Shown here piece after piece: positions 26,960 through 35,758 of a stretch of DNA of 64,000 nt. Source of the DNA: Leptospiraceae bacterium (GTDB lineage Bacteria > Spirochaetota > Leptospiria > Leptospirales > Leptospiraceae). Location: positions 1 through 64,000 of the forward strand of contig JADJSX010000009.1 in assembly GCA_016711485.1 (NCBI GenBank), given 5' to 3'. Positions within the stretch are counted from its first letter, which is position 1. Each line of letters begins with the position of its first letter. The translations under genes and the position numbers were made by a program. Under the pieces are notes generated by a model. It did no database searches, was not told where the DNA came from, and saw only the letters and a list, made by a program, of their open reading frames with translations.

Positions 26960-28961
26960 TGTTATCTCCTTTGTAATTCAAAAATCCGCTAAACGCCCAG
27001 CCTTGGTAATTCTGGTATCTTATCTTAAACCAATTTCCTCGTAAGTCTTCAATCACCTCCGAAGGACCGCTCTTATCTAGAATGATTACTTTCGAGTTCA
27101 CAGGAATGAGGGTAATACTTTTATGCTGTCTTCCTCCACCTGCTCGTAGAATCAATCCACCCTGTGCATTTACAATTGCTTCCTCTTGACTCAAATCTCC
27201 CGTATTCGTCGTCGGATTTGCATTTGGTAACCTTGAAGAGTCAATCTTATCAATTGCCTCTAACGCCGCATTACGCACAGTTTCCTCTTTCGATGAGGTA
27301 AGCCGCAGTAGGCTTGGGATTGCACTCTTTGCATCACTGCCAAACTCTCCGAGACAAGTAGCGGAAAAGATTTGTATTTCAGGGCTTCTATCTAGCAGAG
27401 TTTTAACTAAAAATGGTATCGACTTCGCTCCTGCTTTTGCAATAAACGATTTCGCGTTTTCTTGGTAACTAGAATCTGTTTCCTTTATGCTTGGAATCAC
27501 TTTGGAAACAAAAGGAGACAAGTCATCTTCCGCAGTCAGCAGAAAATCTAAAACATCCGCTTTATTGGAAATTCCTTTCTCGTTTAAAATCGGAAGCAAT
27601 AATGGAACGATATTTTTTTTATCTTTGGCAATCTTCTTAAAGGTTTGAATCAATTCACTCCGCAGAGAAACAGTTTCATTTTTTAAGAAAAGAGTCAATC
27701 GAGGAATATAGGAATCAGCCTCTAACTCATAGTTACCAATCATTTTAGCAGACTTTGCCGCGACACTTTCATTAGTATCATTTAAGTAAGTAATTAATTG
27801 CTCAATATTTTTAGGATTATCTTGATTACCCGCTTGCACCTTAAATTGAGCAAGAATACTTAATGCTTCCTGCCTAACATCTGAATCAGGGTTGTAATTT
27901 ACAATTTCAAATAGCCTTTTAGCTGCTTCGCTATCTTGCTCACTGATTTGGTAGATAACAGCAATTATACTCTGAGCTAATTCTTTATTCTTTGTCTTAG
28001 TCAAGGAATAAATAGCAGGTAATGCATCCTTTGCGTCTTTTCCGTATTCAAGTAAAGTTTTAATTGCACTTGCTTTCACCTCGTCTGAATATTTTGTATC
28101 CTTTAAGATTTCAATCAATCGTGGTATGATGATTTCTCGATTTCGACTTGCGAGAGCATTCGCTGCTTTGGTTCTAGTTTCTAAAGAATTACTCGTAATA
28201 TCGGTTAATAGAGAATTAACCTCTAAACGATTCATTCCAAAGCGATACCCAAAATAAAGAATCGGAATTAAAATTGCAGACGCAGCAATACCAATCCCGA
28301 TTTTCTTTTGTAGTTTTTTGTTTTTCTCTGCTGACTGTTTTGTCATTGATTGTAACACGGTCAGTAATTCTTCTTCTTTCTTATTCTTAAGAAAAGAGTC
28401 AATGCAAGCTGACCCTGATATTCCTAGACGCGGATACAGTTCTTCTATAAAGGCAATGCATTCCGATTTGTCAAAGTTCTTATAGAGAAATTCTAGAAAT
28501 TCGGGGAGCTTTTTATTTGCGCTCGGATTTGAGTTGGCTATAAAATTTTTAAGAAAATGAAGGAGCCTTGGATTCGGCTTAAAATAAGAAGTAAAATCAG
28601 TCTGTTCAATGAATAGACTTGAATTGTTTTGCGCAATCGCCCAAGTATCCACAACCCAGCTTGCATTTTCTTTGGTTAAATTCTTGTTATCCGCTAAAAG
28701 CGACGTTAAGGATTCGAGACTTAGATTTTTGGAATCGGTATTCGCAAGTTTAGAAGGAATATCTTCTAACAAGGAATAATATATAAGGTTTGTTTCTAGC
28801 TTACTATCTACAATATCAGAAAATAATTTCTTGAGCTCTGCTCTGCTCTGCTCTGCTCTGCTCTGCTCTGCTCTGCTCTGCTCTGTAAAATACTTATCTT
28901 TGAAACTCTGTGGATTACTCCTAAAATTTTCAATTAATCGTTCTCTAACTTTATCATTCAT
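26937..28961 (-). CDS. membrane HEAT-repeat protein with SH3 domain, repeat tract near start
   Basis: 674 residues. The N-terminal helical domain (about 1-115) is interrupted at residues 27-43 by an SRAEQ repeat encoded by ten CAGAG units, and ends ENASWVVDTWAIAQ. A second helical stretch follows (120-205), then one membrane helix (about 218-240). HEAT repeats run from about 250 to 590 (for example IIPRLIEILKDTKYSDEVKA and GAKSIPFLVKTLLDRSP). A bacterial SH3-type domain closes the protein (LILRAGGGRQHKSITLIPVN, GNWFKIRYQNYQGWAFSGFL). First gene of the operon. The repeat unit is not a multiple of three, so a gain or loss of one unit would shift the frame. Role unknown; it looks like a membrane scaffold. 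Confidence 0.87.
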   Translation of the reverse strand: MNDKVRERLIENFRSNPQSFKDKYFTEQSRAEQSRAEQSRAELKKLFSDIVDSKLETNLIYYSLLEDIPSKLANTDSKNLSLESLTSLLADNKNLTKENASWVVDTWAIAQNNSSLFIEQTDFTSYFKPNPRLLHFLKNFIANSNPSANKKLPEFLEFLYKNFDKSECIAFIEELYPRLGISGSACIDSFLKNKKEEELLTVLQSMTKQSAEKNKKLQKKIGIGIAASAILIPILYFGYRFGMNRLEVNSLLTDITSNSLETRTKAANALASRNREIIIPRLIEILKDTKYSDEVKASAIKTLLEYGKDAKDALPAIYSLTKTKNKELAQSIIAVIYQISEQDSEAAKRLFEIVNYNPDSDVRQEALSILAQFKVQAGNQDNPKNIEQLITYLNDTNESVAAKSAKMIGNYELEADSYIPRLTLFLKNETVSLRSELIQTFKKIAKDKKNIVPLLLPILNEKGISNKADVLDFLLTAEDDLSPFVSKVIPSIKETDSSYQENAKSFIAKAGAKSIPFLVKTLLDRSPEIQIFSATCLGEFGSDAKSAIPSLLRLTSSKEETVRNAALEAIDKIDSSRLPNANPTTNTGDLSQEEAIVNAQGGLILRAGGGRQHKSITLIPVNSKVIILDKSGPSEVIEDLRGNWFKIRYQNYQGWAFSGFLNYKGDNNELPDVH
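28836..28885 (-). repeat. pentanucleotide tract, ten CTCTG units
   Basis: Ten perfect copies of CTCTG on the plus strand (CAGAG on the coding strand) inside codons 26-43 of the HEAT-repeat gene. A perfect ten-unit 5-bp repeat is prone to slipped-strand mispairing and would switch the reading frame. Confidence 0.97.
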
Positions 28962-29250
28962 CTACTACCCCCAATTAAAGCAGTCTTAACTCTAAAAACT
29001 AATCAAGAGTTTAACTAGGGTAAAATAAGTCAAATACTATACCCGCCAGCGAAATATAATAAAAATTCTGGTCTTTAAAAAAATCTAATGATTCCCTCCT
29101 ATGTCCTCCTAGCTTAGACCAAAATCCCTTTTCCAGTCACTAATCACGACTTATAAATTCCCTATGGAAGCAGCACCCGATATTTCCACCCATTTGCTTG
29201 GCCGCAAATCCAACGCCTTCGCCAATGCGGAAAATAGGGGCTTACAACGA

Positions 29251-30102
29251 TTACTCCAACTCCACCATCCCTGTTTTTACAAGTCTATCTAATTTGTATA
29301 AATTAGTCAGTAACTTCTCGGTTTTACTTAAATAAAACTGAGTGGTAGAGTCAGACTTGGCAGACGGAGGATCAGGATGAACTTCCATGAAGAGTCCTTC
29401 GATTCCGAGAGAAACTGCGCCGGTCATTAGATCAGGGATAAATTCCCGTTGTCCGCCAGTAATATTTCCCGCCCCACCAGGAAGCTGCGCAGAATGAGTT
29501 CCGTCGAAGATGATAGGAATATCAAGGCTGTGGAGAATAGGAATTACCCGCAAGTCAAATACTAAATTATTGTATCCAAAACTTGCGCCGCGCTCGGTGA
29601 CTAAGTATTTTTCAGAACCACATTCGCGGATTTTTTCTTTGATATGTTTACAATCTGCGGGTGCTAAGAATTGACCTTTCTTCACATTCACCCATTTACC
29701 GGTCTTAGCCGCAGCTTCTAGTAAATCAGTTTGTCTGGATAAAAATGCAGGAATTTGGTAAACATCGATTACATCTTTCAACGCGTTGATTTGTTCTACT
29801 TCATGAACATCGGTTAACACAGGTACTCCGTACTTTTGTTTGATAAATTCTAAATTTTTAATTCCTTCTTTTAAGCCGGGTCCTCTGTAGGAATGAATGG
29901 AAGAACGATTTGCCTTATCGAAACTACTTTTGAAAATATAAAAAATTCCAAGTCTTTTACAAATATCTACCATTGCAGCTGCAACTTGGTCTATCAACTC
30001 TCTCGATTCCATTACGCAAGGCCCTGCAATCAAGAAAAAAGGTTTATCTCCTCCGATCGTTGTCCCATTTAAAAATTCTCTTTCTGTAGATCTTTTACTC
30101 AT
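29251..30102 (-). CDS. kdsA: 3-deoxy-8-phosphooctulonate synthase
   Basis: 283 residues, full length. It condenses phosphoenolpyruvate and arabinose 5-phosphate to Kdo-8-phosphate for the LPS core. Motifs: FLIAGPCVMESREL, FKSSFDKANRSS, LTDVHEVEQ, IIFDGTHSAQLPGG and MEVHPDPPSAKSD. The Cys in IAGPC is the metal ligand of the metal-dependent class (Aquifex type), whereas E. coli has Asn there, so a divalent-metal enzyme is predicted. It follows pyrG by 11 bases, on the same strand. Confidence 0.97.
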   Translation of the reverse strand: MSKRSTEREFLNGTTIGGDKPFFLIAGPCVMESRELIDQVAAAMVDICKRLGIFYIFKSSFDKANRSSIHSYRGPGLKEGIKNLEFIKQKYGVPVLTDVHEVEQINALKDVIDVYQIPAFLSRQTDLLEAAAKTGKWVNVKKGQFLAPADCKHIKEKIRECGSEKYLVTERGASFGYNNLVFDLRVIPILHSLDIPIIFDGTHSAQLPGGAGNITGGQREFIPDLMTGAVSLGIEGLFMEVHPDPPSAKSDSTTQFYLSKTEKLLTNLYKLDRLVKTGMVELE

Positions 30103-30113
30103 AGATTTCCCTC

Positions 30114-31724
30114 TTATTTTGCTATTTTCACTGCCGCCCGAATAAAACCGGCAAACAACGGGTGCGGATTGATTGGTTTAGATTGAAACTCAGGATGGTA
30201 TTGAACACCAATAAACCAAGGATGATCTTTTATTTCTACAATTTCCATTAATGTTTCATCCGGTGAATATCCAGAAAAATCCATTCCTGCCTTAGTATAC
30301 ATTTCCTTATAACGAAGCGTAAATTCAAACCTATGTCGATGTCTTTCATTTATCTTGTCGGTTTTATATTCATTGTACGCGACACTTCCTTTTTTTACTG
30401 TACAAGGGTAAGCGCCTAACCGCATTGTGCCCCCCATTTGTTCGATTTCCATTTGTTCTTCAATGAGGGAAATAACTGGATTTTCCGTGGAAGGATTAAA
30501 CTCTGTAGAATGAGCATTTTTTAATCCAAGAACATTTCTTCCAAATTCTATAACAGCACATTGCATACCTAAACAAATTCCAAAAAAAGGAATTCCTTTT
30601 GTTCTTGCATAATTGATTGCCAAAACCTTCCCTTCAATCCCACGTTCTCCAAAACCACCAGGAACTAAAATTCCATGAACATTTTTTAATAAATCTTTTA
30701 CATTATTTTTATCAATGTCTTCGGGGTTAATCTTAGTAAACTCTACAATTGCATCATTTGCAATTCCCCCGTGCGAAAGTGATTCATAAATAGAACGATA
30801 GGCATCTTGAAGGCTAATGTATTTACCGACTACAGCAATGTTTACTTTTTTGGTAGCGTTTAATATTCGTTTAACCATCTTTTCCCACTCACCAAAGTTG
30901 GATTTTCCAATTTCCATATTAAACATTTTAAGAACAACTTCGTCTAATTTTTCATCCTTGTACATTTTTGGTACTTCATAAATGGAAGATGTAATATCAC
31001 TTGCCGAAATTACATTTTCCTCTTTGACGTTACAGAATAATGAAATTTTAGATTTCATTTCCTTAGTCATTGGATGTGCAATTCTACAAACTAATATATC
31101 TGGCTGAATCCCAAGTGCGAGTAATTCTTTTACAGAGTGTTGTGTAGGTTTTGTTTTTGCTTCTCCTGCGGCGGAAATGGTGGGAACTAATGTCAAGTGG
31201 ATAAACAATACTTGCCCCTGCCCGTGTTCGTATCTCATCTGACGAATTGCTTCTAAAAAAGGAACAGATTCAATATCTCCAACAGTTCCACCTATTTCAA
31301 CAATTACAAAATCTGGTTCTTGTTCTTTTGCTAGAAGATGAATTCTATTTCGAATTTCATTTGTAATATGAGGAACTACTTGTACGGTTCTCCCAAGATA
31401 ATCCCCTTTTCTTTCTCGCTCAATAACTGAATAATAAATTTGCCCTGTTGTAACAGAATTTTTTCTTGAAAACTGGGATGTGGTAAACCTTTCATAATAC
31501 CCTAAATCTAAATCTGTTTCTGCACCGTCATTCGTAACAAAAACTTCCCCATGTTGATAGGGACTCATCGTACCAGGGTCTATATTAATATAGGGATCCA
31601 TTTTTTGTAATGCTACTTTATAACCGCGTGCTTCCAATAGACAACCGAGTCCAGCTACAGTAACACCTTTTCCCAAGGAAGAAGCAACCCCACCAGTTAT
31701 AAAAATATATTTTGATTTAACCAA
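30114..31724 (-). CDS. pyrG: CTP synthase
   Basis: About 536-541 residues. The synthetase half opens KYIFITGGVASSLGKGVT (P-loop-like) and contains KMDPYINIDPGTMSPYQHGE. The glutaminase half has the oxyanion/nucleophile motif FFGICLGMQ (Cys) and ends with WFIGVQYHPEF (His and Glu of the triad). It makes CTP from UTP, ATP and glutamine. I chose the TTG at 31724 because AAGGT sits about seven bases upstream; another TTG at 31739 lacks a ribosome site. Upstream of kdsA, which needs CTP downstream for CMP-Kdo. Confidence 0.97.
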   Translation of the reverse strand: MVKSKYIFITGGVASSLGKGVTVAGLGCLLEARGYKVALQKMDPYINIDPGTMSPYQHGEVFVTNDGAETDLDLGYYERFTTSQFSRKNSVTTGQIYYSVIERERKGDYLGRTVQVVPHITNEIRNRIHLLAKEQEPDFVIVEIGGTVGDIESVPFLEAIRQMRYEHGQGQVLFIHLTLVPTISAAGEAKTKPTQHSVKELLALGIQPDILVCRIAHPMTKEMKSKISLFCNVKEENVISASDITSSIYEVPKMYKDEKLDEVVLKMFNMEIGKSNFGEWEKMVKRILNATKKVNIAVVGKYISLQDAYRSIYESLSHGGIANDAIVEFTKINPEDIDKNNVKDLLKNVHGILVPGGFGERGIEGKVLAINYARTKGIPFFGICLGMQCAVIEFGRNVLGLKNAHSTEFNPSTENPVISLIEEQMEIEQMGGTMRLGAYPCTVKKGSVAYNEYKTDKINERHRHRFEFTLRYKEMYTKAGMDFSGYSPDETLMEIVEIKDHPWFIGVQYHPEFQSKPINPHPLFAGFIRAAVKIAK

Positions 31725-31862
31725 ATTTTTTACCTTCAATTAATTTATATAGTATCTTTCCAATTTGTTGAAATACAAACTGACTTTACCATAATTTAAT
31801 GATGACTATTTAAGGTAAGAATTAATAAAGTCAAATTTGTAAAGGAAATCGGTTTTTTTACA

Positions 31863-34076
31863 TTGAACTTGAAAAAATATGAGCCACTAGCCTATCTTCT
31901 TATGGGGGGTGTTTTTGCACTCATAATGAGTTTTGTATTTTTAAAAGGAGATAGATATAAACTCCAAAAAGAAATCACAGATCCTAAAAAAATTGAAGCA
32001 CAGAAAAAAATCGTAAAACAAGAAGAGGTTATCACCGAGTCACTTTACGAATCCTTTAAAAAAGAAATTAAAACAAATCTCAAAGACCCATTGAGTATAG
32101 TATTAATCCAAGTTGTAGTAGTCCTACTATTCGCTAGATTTTTTTCCATGATCTTTAAAAAAATAGGTCAACCGTCTGTAATCGGAGAAATTTTTGCAGG
32201 TATTGCACTTGGCCCCTCTTTTATTGGATTTTTATTTCCTGAGTTTACACAATTACTGTTTCCGAAAGAGTCTTTAGGGTATTTAAAAATACTCAGCCAA
32301 ATAGGTTTAGTAATTTTTATGTTTATCATTGGAATGGAATTAGATGTATCAGTTCTCAAAAAAAAAGCTTCTTCCGCAATTTTTATAAGTCACTCGAGCA
32401 TTATATTTCCTTATATTCTAGGAGTTATTTTATCCTTATATTTATTTGATGAATTTGCTCCACCAGGAGTTAGCTTTCTTTCCTTCGGATTATTTATGGG
32501 AATTGCTATGAGTATAACGGCATTTCCGGTGCTAGCAAGAATTATTCAAGAAAGAGGGATTACTAAATCGCCATTGGGGGTAATGGCGATTACCTGTGCG
32601 GCTGTAGATGACATTACTGCTTGGGGTATACTCGCAATGATCATTGCAATTGTAAATGCAGGAACTATATACCTTGCGATCTTATCATTAATTATCACTG
32701 TAATATTTATTGCAGTAATGATTTTACTGATCCAACCCCTATTAAACCGAATGAGTCAAATTTATATCTCTAAAGAAATTATCAGTAAAGGCGTATTAAC
32801 CGCTCTTTTACTTATAGTAATATCTTCTGCTATATTTGCTGAAGGAATAGGAATCCATGCTTTATTTGGCGCATTTTTAGCAGGTGTAATAATGCCTACA
32901 AATACTAAACTTCGAAAGGTATTAACAGAAAAATTTGAAGATTTTAGTACAATTTTTTTACTTCCACTTTTTTTTGCATTCACTGGCATCAGAACAAAAA
33001 TTGGACTTTTAAATGATATTCATCTTTGGGCTGTTTGTTTTTTAATAATAATCGTTGCAATCATAGGTAAATTAGTTGGAAGTATGTTAGCTTCCCGATT
33101 TACAGGAATGTCTTGGAGGGATTCATTTTCCATTGGAGTATTAATGAACACTCGCGGGTTAATGGAATTAATCGTTCTTAATATTGGTTATGACTTAGGA
33201 ATTATATCTCCTACAATATTTGTAATGATGGTATTAATGGCACTTATTACGACTTTTATTACAGGACCTTTACTGAAGTTTTCTATCCAAACAGAGGAAG
33301 TTTCTCCGACCGAATTACAAACTTCAAGTTCGTCCCCGATTTTAATCACATTTGGTCCAACAGTCGCCGGTGTTTCCTTACTAAAATTAGCAATCGGAAT
33401 TAGTTGCAAAGGGGACACAATTGCAGCACTTCATCTTGCGCCAGTTCCGGAAAATATCTCTATAAATGATTCAAGCCAAATGCAAAATTTATTTGAACCT
33501 TTAAAATTATTAGCGAAAGAAAAGAAAATTTCGCTAAATCCAATTTATAAAATTTCAGACCAAATTCCAAAAGAAATTTCAGCAACCGTCAAAAAAGAAA
33601 AATCCACTTTGGTATTGATGGGTGCCGCAAAACGAATATTTGGCGACAATGTTCTTGGGGGGAAAGTGGAAAGTGTACTTTCTGAGATAGACTGCACAGT
33701 AGGAGTATTTTTAGATAAACAGTTGGACGATATAAAATCAGTCGCTATTTTTTACGAGGACCCAATTGAAGCAATTTCTCTATTTCGAATTGGTGCAAAA
33801 ATATTTTCCAAGTCTACGGAACGAATTCATCTTATTAATGATTCAGATAACGAACCAGACAGAAGATTAATAAAGGAACATTTTGGTAAAGTAATACCAA
33901 TTATCCCTTCTTGGCAAGTTGATAGACGAAAAATAGGTGCCTATTCTCTAGTTATAATTGGATATAAACATTGGAATGATATTCAAAAAAATAATGAAAA
34001 GAAACTTTTGTTTGCTGGAGAAAGACAAGACTTTTTACCGGATATAAACGTATCGATACTAATTATACGAGGATAA
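31863..34076 (+). CDS. CPA2-type cation/proton antiporter with C-terminal Usp-like part
   Basis: 737 residues from TTG 31863 (AAGGAAAT upstream, no suitable ATG). One membrane helix near residue 12, a charged segment, then 12-13 membrane spans (about 70-470) of the Na+/H+ exchanger fold, with PSVIGEIFAGIALGPSFIGF, AVDDITAWGIL (the paired Asp of the transport site) and NTRGLMELIVLNIGYDLGII. The cytoplasmic part (about 485-737) has universal-stress-like strands (LVLMGAAKRIFGDNVLGGKVE, GVFLDKQ) in two halves. Likely exports Na+ or K+ against protons, with nucleotide control. Single gene, divergent from pyrG. Confidence 0.9.
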   Translation: MNLKKYEPLAYLLMGGVFALIMSFVFLKGDRYKLQKEITDPKKIEAQKKIVKQEEVITESLYESFKKEIKTNLKDPLSIVLIQVVVVLLFARFFSMIFKKIGQPSVIGEIFAGIALGPSFIGFLFPEFTQLLFPKESLGYLKILSQIGLVIFMFIIGMELDVSVLKKKASSAIFISHSSIIFPYILGVILSLYLFDEFAPPGVSFLSFGLFMGIAMSITAFPVLARIIQERGITKSPLGVMAITCAAVDDITAWGILAMIIAIVNAGTIYLAILSLIITVIFIAVMILLIQPLLNRMSQIYISKEIISKGVLTALLLIVISSAIFAEGIGIHALFGAFLAGVIMPTNTKLRKVLTEKFEDFSTIFLLPLFFAFTGIRTKIGLLNDIHLWAVCFLIIIVAIIGKLVGSMLASRFTGMSWRDSFSIGVLMNTRGLMELIVLNIGYDLGIISPTIFVMMVLMALITTFITGPLLKFSIQTEEVSPTELQTSSSSPILITFGPTVAGVSLLKLAIGISCKGDTIAALHLAPVPENISINDSSQMQNLFEPLKLLAKEKKISLNPIYKISDQIPKEISATVKKEKSTLVLMGAAKRIFGDNVLGGKVESVLSEIDCTVGVFLDKQLDDIKSVAIFYEDPIEAISLFRIGAKIFSKSTERIHLINDSDNEPDRRLIKEHFGKVIPIIPSWQVDRRKIGAYSLVIIGYKHWNDIQKNNEKKLLFAGERQDFLPDINVSILIIRG

Positions 34077-34207
34077 ATAGTTTGAAGTTAATCCAAAGAA
34101 TACCTAAAATTTATTTAAAACTAGCCCTTCGATTTTCTAATTGTAATAAGTTCGAATTTTAAAACAAATTATAAAAATTACTGAAAATAAAATATTTAAG
34201 AGGAAAA

Positions 34208-35104
34208 ATGTCAATATTCACAACAATTAATAATTACGGAAAAATGGTGAAATTTTCTCATACACTTTTTGCACTTCCATTTGCAGGTCTAGCAAGTGTA
34301 ATCGCTATTTTACAGTCTAATTTAGGTTTAAATGATCTAATGTGGAAACTTATACTTATCCTCATTTGTATGTTCACTGCACGGAGTGCCGCTATGGGAT
34401 TTAATCGATATATCGATAGAGATTTTGACAAAGCAAATCCAAGAACGGCTAATCGAGAGTTACCAAGCGGAGTTTTATCTGAAAAAACTGTATTAGCATT
34501 TACTTTTCTTTTTTCTATTTTATTTATAGTAACCAGTTTTTTTCTGAGTAAATTATGTTTTTACTTAGCAATTCCGGCACTGTTTATAATACTTTTTTAT
34601 AGTTACAGCAAGAGGTTTACAATATTTTGCCACTTTATCTTAGGCCTTGGAATTGGAATAGCTCCGAGTGGGGCATGGATCGCAATAAAAGATCAATTAG
34701 AATTAATTCCCGCACTTTGGTCTTTTGGACTCATGTTTCATATTGCAGGTTTTGATATACTTTACTCCTCACAGGATGCAGAAATTGATAAAAAATTAGG
34801 TCTGTATTCTATTCCAAGTAAACTTGGAATTCCGAAAGCATTTTTAATTGCAAAAGCATGTCACATAATTGCATTTAGCCTCTTTATTTGGGCTGGATAT
34901 CTTGCAAATCTACAGACATTCTATTTTGTATTTATGGCAATCATAGGAGTTCTATTTACATTAGAACATTTACTCGTAACTCCTACAAATCTAGAAAAAC
35001 TTCCAATTGCATTTTTTCATATCAATGCATCTATAAGTGTAGTTTTATTTGTAGGTATTTTACTGGATACTTGGAAACAACTAATCCAAAAGTTTGTCGG
35101 CTAA
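34208..35104 (+). CDS. ubiA: UbiA-family prenyltransferase
   Basis: 298 residues, eight or nine membrane spans. First Asp-rich motif NRYIDRDFDKANPRTANREL (about residues 69-88); second motif DILYSSQDAEIDKKLGLYSI (about 180-199). It attaches a polyprenyl chain to an aromatic acid in quinone synthesis. In a leptospire-like bacterium this could be the menaquinone (futalosine-branch, MqnP-like) step rather than ubiquinone, so the symbol marks the family. SD AAGAGG precedes the ATG. The next gene encodes the UbiX-type flavin prenyltransferase one base after its stop. Confidence 0.9.
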   Translation: MSIFTTINNYGKMVKFSHTLFALPFAGLASVIAILQSNLGLNDLMWKLILILICMFTARSAAMGFNRYIDRDFDKANPRTANRELPSGVLSEKTVLAFTFLFSILFIVTSFFLSKLCFYLAIPALFIILFYSYSKRFTIFCHFILGLGIGIAPSGAWIAIKDQLELIPALWSFGLMFHIAGFDILYSSQDAEIDKKLGLYSIPSKLGIPKAFLIAKACHIIAFSLFIWAGYLANLQTFYFVFMAIIGVLFTLEHLLVTPTNLEKLPIAFFHINASISVVLFVGILLDTWKQLIQKFVG

Positions 35105-35105
35105 T

Positions 35106-35705
35106 ATGAAATTAGTTCTTGGAATTGCTGGTGCAAGTGGCTCAATCTATCCGGCACGTTTTTTAAAAAAAATATTAGAGTTAAAAGGAGAAACTTACTT
35201 AATTGTAAGCCCTGCCTCTGTCAGAATTTTTAGAGAAGAGTATGAAACAAAAGTATCCACTCCGGAAGATATTTTGGATTTTATTATAAATAAGTGGCAA
35301 ATTACTAGTATCCAGAATAAAATTTACTTTCGTCCCTTTTCAGATATAGGAGCTGACATTGCATCCGGATCCAATCGTTGGGACGCAATGGTAGTATTAC
35401 CCTGCTCTATGAAAACAATTGCGTCTATAAATGCAGGACTGACAGAAAATCTAATCGAAAGATGTGCTGATGTAACTCTAAAAGAGCGACGCCGGTTAAT
35501 CGTAATTCCACGCGAAACACCGTACAATCAAATTCACTTAAGAAATATGCTTTCCCTCGATCAAGCAGGAGCGATTATACTACCTGCTTCTCCGGGATTT
35601 TACCAAGTCCCAAAGACGTTAGACGACTTGGGAGACTTTATTGCAGGCAGAATTTTTAATTTACTCGGTATTGACGTAGAACTTTTTCCAAAATGGGAAG
35701 GTTGA
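35106..35705 (+). CDS. ubiX: UbiX-type flavin prenyltransferase
   Basis: 199 residues from ATG 35106 (a TTG at 35094 would overlap ubiA). Family signatures: LGIAGASGSIYPARFL at the start (FMN-binding), DIASGSNRWDAMVVLPCSMKTIASI, and the prenyl-binding RRRLIVIPRETPYNQIHLRNML. It makes prenylated FMN, the cofactor of UbiD-type decarboxylases acting on prenylated aromatic acids. Directly coupled to ubiA; no UbiD-type decarboxylase gene lies in the window. Confidence 0.94.
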   Translation: MKLVLGIAGASGSIYPARFLKKILELKGETYLIVSPASVRIFREEYETKVSTPEDILDFIINKWQITSIQNKIYFRPFSDIGADIASGSNRWDAMVVLPCSMKTIASINAGLTENLIERCADVTLKERRRLIVIPRETPYNQIHLRNMLSLDQAGAIILPASPGFYQVPKTLDDLGDFIAGRIFNLLGIDVELFPKWEG

Positions 35706-35758
35706 TTCTTTTTTTTCGCCAATTGGTGCTTGTAATATCTTTTTATTTACAAATCTAT

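Noticed and set aside
29100..29250. Short plus-strand frame from 29164 overlapping the kdsA end
   Set aside because: No ribosome site and it runs antisense into kdsA; no support as a gene.
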